This document shows, one piece after another, positions 62,026 through 64,000 of a DNA stretch of 64,000 nucleotides. Source of the DNA: Agrococcus carbonis (lineage in GTDB: Bacteria; Actinomycetota; Actinomycetes; Actinomycetales; Microbacteriaceae). The position numbers were made by a program, and so were the translations under genes. Numbering within the stretch: position 1 is the first letter of the stretch; each line of letters opens with the position of its first letter. The stretch is taken from NCBI RefSeq assembly GCF_900104705.1, contig NZ_LT629734.1:558001-622000 (forward strand), written 5' to 3'. The notes under the pieces were generated by a model. That model was not told the DNA's origin. It was given only the letters and a program-made list of their open reading frames with translations, and did no database searches.

Positions 62026-63165
62026 ATGAGCACGAACCCCTTCACTCTAGCCGCGCTCGCCACCACCGCCGTGCCCGGGCTCGACGTCGTCGGCGCGACG
62101 GAGGACGGCTCCGACGAGCACCGCTCGGTCGTGGCTGCGCAGCTCGCCGACGGCGAGACGGTGCAGGTGGTGCTCCCCCGCTCCGTCGCTGCGCTGCGCA
62201 CGGCGCAGGAGCACGCCGCCGCGCTCGGCGCGCTCACGCTCGCGACCCGCTCGCGGCTGCCGTTCGAGGTGCCGACGCTGCTCGGCACCGCCGACGCCGG
62301 CCGCTCGCGGCTGTTCGTGCTCACGCGGCTCGGCGGTGCGACGATGCGCCTCGCCGACATCTCGCCCGCGCGCCTCGGGCTCGCCGAGAGCGTCGGCCGC
62401 GCGATCGCCGCGATCCACGAGCTGCCGACCTCGGTCGCGGCGGATGCGGGCCTGCCGCACCAGAGCGCGCCGACGCTGCGCGGCACGCTCCTCGACGTCT
62501 TCGACCGCGCCGCCGCGACGGGCTCGGTGCCGGCGACGCTGCTCCAGCGCTGGGAGTCCGCGCTCGGCGAGGATCGCCTCTGGCAGTTCAAGCCCACCCT
62601 CGTGCACGGCGACCTGCAGGCCCCGGCGTTCCGCATCGAGGGCAGCGCGGTCGTCGGCGTGGACGGGTGGCACGCCCTCTCGATCGGCGACCCGGCCCGC
62701 GACCTCGCCTTCCTGCTCGGCTCGAGCGAGTTCGGCAGCGTCGACCTCGCCTTCGACGCGCACGCCGCGGCGCGCGGCATCGGCGACCGCCATGTGCGCC
62801 AGCGCGCGATGCTGCACGCCGAGCTCGACATCGCACGGTGGCTGCTGCACGGCGTCGACCGCGGCGACGCGGCGATCGTCGAGGACGCCAAGGGGATGCT
62901 CGCGGGGCTCGTCGCGCGCGTCGACCACGACGCGGGTGCCGCGATCGCGCCGGCACGGCTCGAGACCATGGACCTGACCGGCGTGCAGGAGTACCTCGGC
63001 GAAGCGGAGGCCGCGTCGCCGGAGGCGACCCTGCCGGGCGTGCAGGGGTCGCGCGCGCCATCGCCGTCGTCGGAGGCCGAGACCGAGGTGGTCGAGCCGC
63101 TGCGCGAGCCCGACGACCGCGCAGCGGGCTCGACCGACGGCGTCGGCGGCTCAGCCGACCGCTGA
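62026..63165 (+). CDS. APH-family phosphotransferase
   Basis: 379 residues. Kinase-like fold with the Brenner-type motif VHGDLQAPAF near 194 and GVDGWHALSIGDPARDLAFL near 212. The usual Asp-Trp after the strand is DGW here and the Asn after HGD is replaced by Ala-Pro, so catalysis may be altered. Acidic disordered tail of about 60 residues. Substrate unknown; resistance should not be assumed. Confidence 0.85.
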   Translation: MSTNPFTLAALATTAVPGLDVVGATEDGSDEHRSVVAAQLADGETVQVVLPRSVAALRTAQEHAAALGALTLATRSRLPFEVPTLLGTADAGRSRLFVLTRLGGATMRLADISPARLGLAESVGRAIAAIHELPTSVAADAGLPHQSAPTLRGTLLDVFDRAAATGSVPATLLQRWESALGEDRLWQFKPTLVHGDLQAPAFRIEGSAVVGVDGWHALSIGDPARDLAFLLGSSEFGSVDLAFDAHAAARGIGDRHVRQRAMLHAELDIARWLLHGVDRGDAAIVEDAKGMLAGLVARVDHDAGAAIAPARLETMDLTGVQEYLGEAEAASPEATLPGVQGSRAPSPSSEAETEVVEPLREPDDRAAGSTDGVGGSADR

Positions 63166-64000
63166 CGCCTCGGCGACGGCCCGCTGCGCGCGGAGCCAGC
63201 GCGCCTCGAGCTCGGCGAGCGACTCGATGCGCTCGGGCCGGATGATGCGGTCGTGCTCGACGAAGTACAGCTCGGCGTCGACCTGCTCGGGGTCGAGCCC
63301 GGCGTGGGCGGCGTACGCGGCGCGGTACAGCGCGAGCTGCAGCTGGCGCGCCTCGAGGTCGGCCTCGCCCGAGGGGAGGCGGCCGGTCTTCCAGTCGACC
63401 ACCGTCGCGCGGTCGCCGTCGCGGTAGACCGCGTCGATCTTGCACACTACGGTCGTGCCGGCGAGCGGCAGGTGGATCTCGAGCTCGGTCTCGGCTGGCC
63501 GCCTCGCGCCGTAGGGCGATGCGAGGAAGGTCTGCTTCAGCCGCTCGAGCCGCTCGGCGTCGATGCCGACGAGGTCGGTGTCGAGCGCCTCGTCGTCGAC
63601 CGCGTCGCCGAGGCCGATGGCGCCGTCGCGGCGCTCGACCCAGCCGTGGAAGAGCGTGCCGAGCGTCGTCGCGGCGAAGGGCTGCTGCGGCATCGGTCGC
63701 GCGATCTGCCGGGCGACGGCGACCGGGTCGGCCGCCCAGTCCTTGAAGCCGGATGCCGCGATGCGGCTCGGCAGGCTCAGGGCGGCCGCGCGGCGGTCGG
63801 CGAGCAGCAGCGCGATCGCGTCGTCCCACGGCGTGGGCGCGGCCGGGTCGGCCGCCGCGACGCGCGCCGCGGCCGCCTCGACCGCGGGGCGCCTCGGCCC
63901 GAGCGGGTCGACGGGCCACGCGAGCGTCGGGCTGCGGTCGCCGAGCGGGTTCTCCGCGCCGCGCTCGGGCAGCGGCAGCAGCTCGACGTCGAGCGACGCG
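63151..64000 (-). CDS. UvrD/REP helicase with C-terminal PD-(D/E)XK nuclease (5' part beyond window)
   Basis: The frame is open to the right edge; about 282 C-terminal residues are visible. ATTLGTLFHGWVE (RecB-nuclease motif with His), VCKIDAVYRDG and VVDWKTGR (Asp-x-Lys), and QLALYRAAYA form a RecB-type nuclease domain. LPSRIAASG and KDWAADP before it match the helicase-nuclease linker of AdnA/AdnB-like proteins. It matches Rv3201c/Rv3202c in position. It overlaps the phosphotransferase gene by 15 bases. Confidence 0.88.
   Translation of the reverse strand, partial: ASLDVELLPLPERGAENPLGDRSPTLAWPVDPLGPRRPAVEAAAARVAAADPAAPTPWDDAIALLLADRRAAALSLPSRIAASGFKDWAADPVAVARQIARPMPQQPFAATTLGTLFHGWVERRDGAIGLGDAVDDEALDTDLVGIDAERLERLKQTFLASPYGARRPAETELEIHLPLAGTTVVCKIDAVYRDGDRATVVDWKTGRLPSGEADLEARQLQLALYRAAYAAHAGLDPEQVDAELYFVEHDRIIRPERIESLAELEARWLRAQRAVAEASAVG

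Noticed and set aside
1..64000. Insertion sequences, prophage or plasmid functions
   Set aside because: No transposase, integrase, phage structural or replication-initiation gene was recognised on either strand.

Overview
The window is chromosomal DNA of a high-GC actinobacterium, most likely of the family Microbacteriaceae (an Agrococcus-like organism would fit). Support comes from very high third-position GC, an actinobacterial SigR/RsrA pair, a DUF3039 protein, a RamB-type glyoxylate regulator, a tmRNA tag ending in RTDFALAA, and gene blocks that keep their order in other actinobacteria. I see no prophage, insertion sequence, CRISPR array or rRNA operon. About 67 protein genes, two tRNAs (Leu-UAG and initiator Met) and one tmRNA are supported, and no gene-free stretch exceeds 300 bases.

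Layout. 1-1684: an edge-truncated Gfo/Idh/MocA oxidoreductase divergent from a left-handed beta-helix acyltransferase, resembling WlbA/WlbB surface-sugar pairs. 1697-6407: RamB-like regulator divergent from aceA-aceB (glyoxylate shunt), with repeated GCAGAACT elements between them. 6485-10630: rsrA-sigR divergent from aroA-rsgA-hisN. 10651-14482: VOC protein, rhodanese, CYTH-CHAD protein, aldehyde dehydrogenase. 14576-21009: ssrA (tmRNA), pfkA, smpB, ftsX, ftsE, an HpaB-type monooxygenase and prfB. 21271-22740: MFS transporter and a small Cys/Trp-rich protein. 22844-27428: a tad-like pilus/secretion operon matching the mycobacterial Rv3654c-Rv3659c order. 27511-34017: accessory metabolism (alpha/beta hydrolases, squalene-cyclase-like protein, flavodoxin-like protein, SDRs, 3-hydroxyacyl-CoA dehydrogenase). 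34094-38235: tRNA-Leu, DedA, then an Mn-type ABC transporter with its DtxR/MntR regulator. 38414-43807: rdgB-rph, murI, and an osmoprotectant (OpuC-type) ABC operon. 43847-51836: GNAT, pncB, DUF3039, EcsC-like, HtrA-like protease, aminotransferase, nitrilase, thiamine-binding protein, AIM24. 51917-64000: methyltransferase, tRNA-fMet, then a block (UPF0182, PDZ/Lon protease, DUF2342 protease, Rv3196-like, UvrD2, NudC, phosphotransferase, UvrD/PD-(D/E)XK helicase) that follows mycobacterial Rv3193c-Rv3202c.

How it works together. SmpB and tmRNA are the trans-translation pair, lying on either side of pfkA. RamB and its likely operators control acetate/fatty-acid carbon use through aceA-aceB. The MntR-like protein, encoded at the end of its transporter operon, probably closes a metal feedback loop through a palindrome over the first gene's start codon. 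Single-gene units very often carry a TANNNT hexamer 6-7 bases before the start codon and no Shine-Dalgarno sequence, which indicates leaderless mRNAs. Genes inside operons instead use GTGA/ATGA overlaps or strong AGGAGG sites.

The most unusual signal is around ssrA. The predicted 5' leader and 3' trailer of the tmRNA precursor are complementary over about 27 bases (14955-14986 with 14544-14570), so they could clamp the precursor ends like an rRNA processing stalk.
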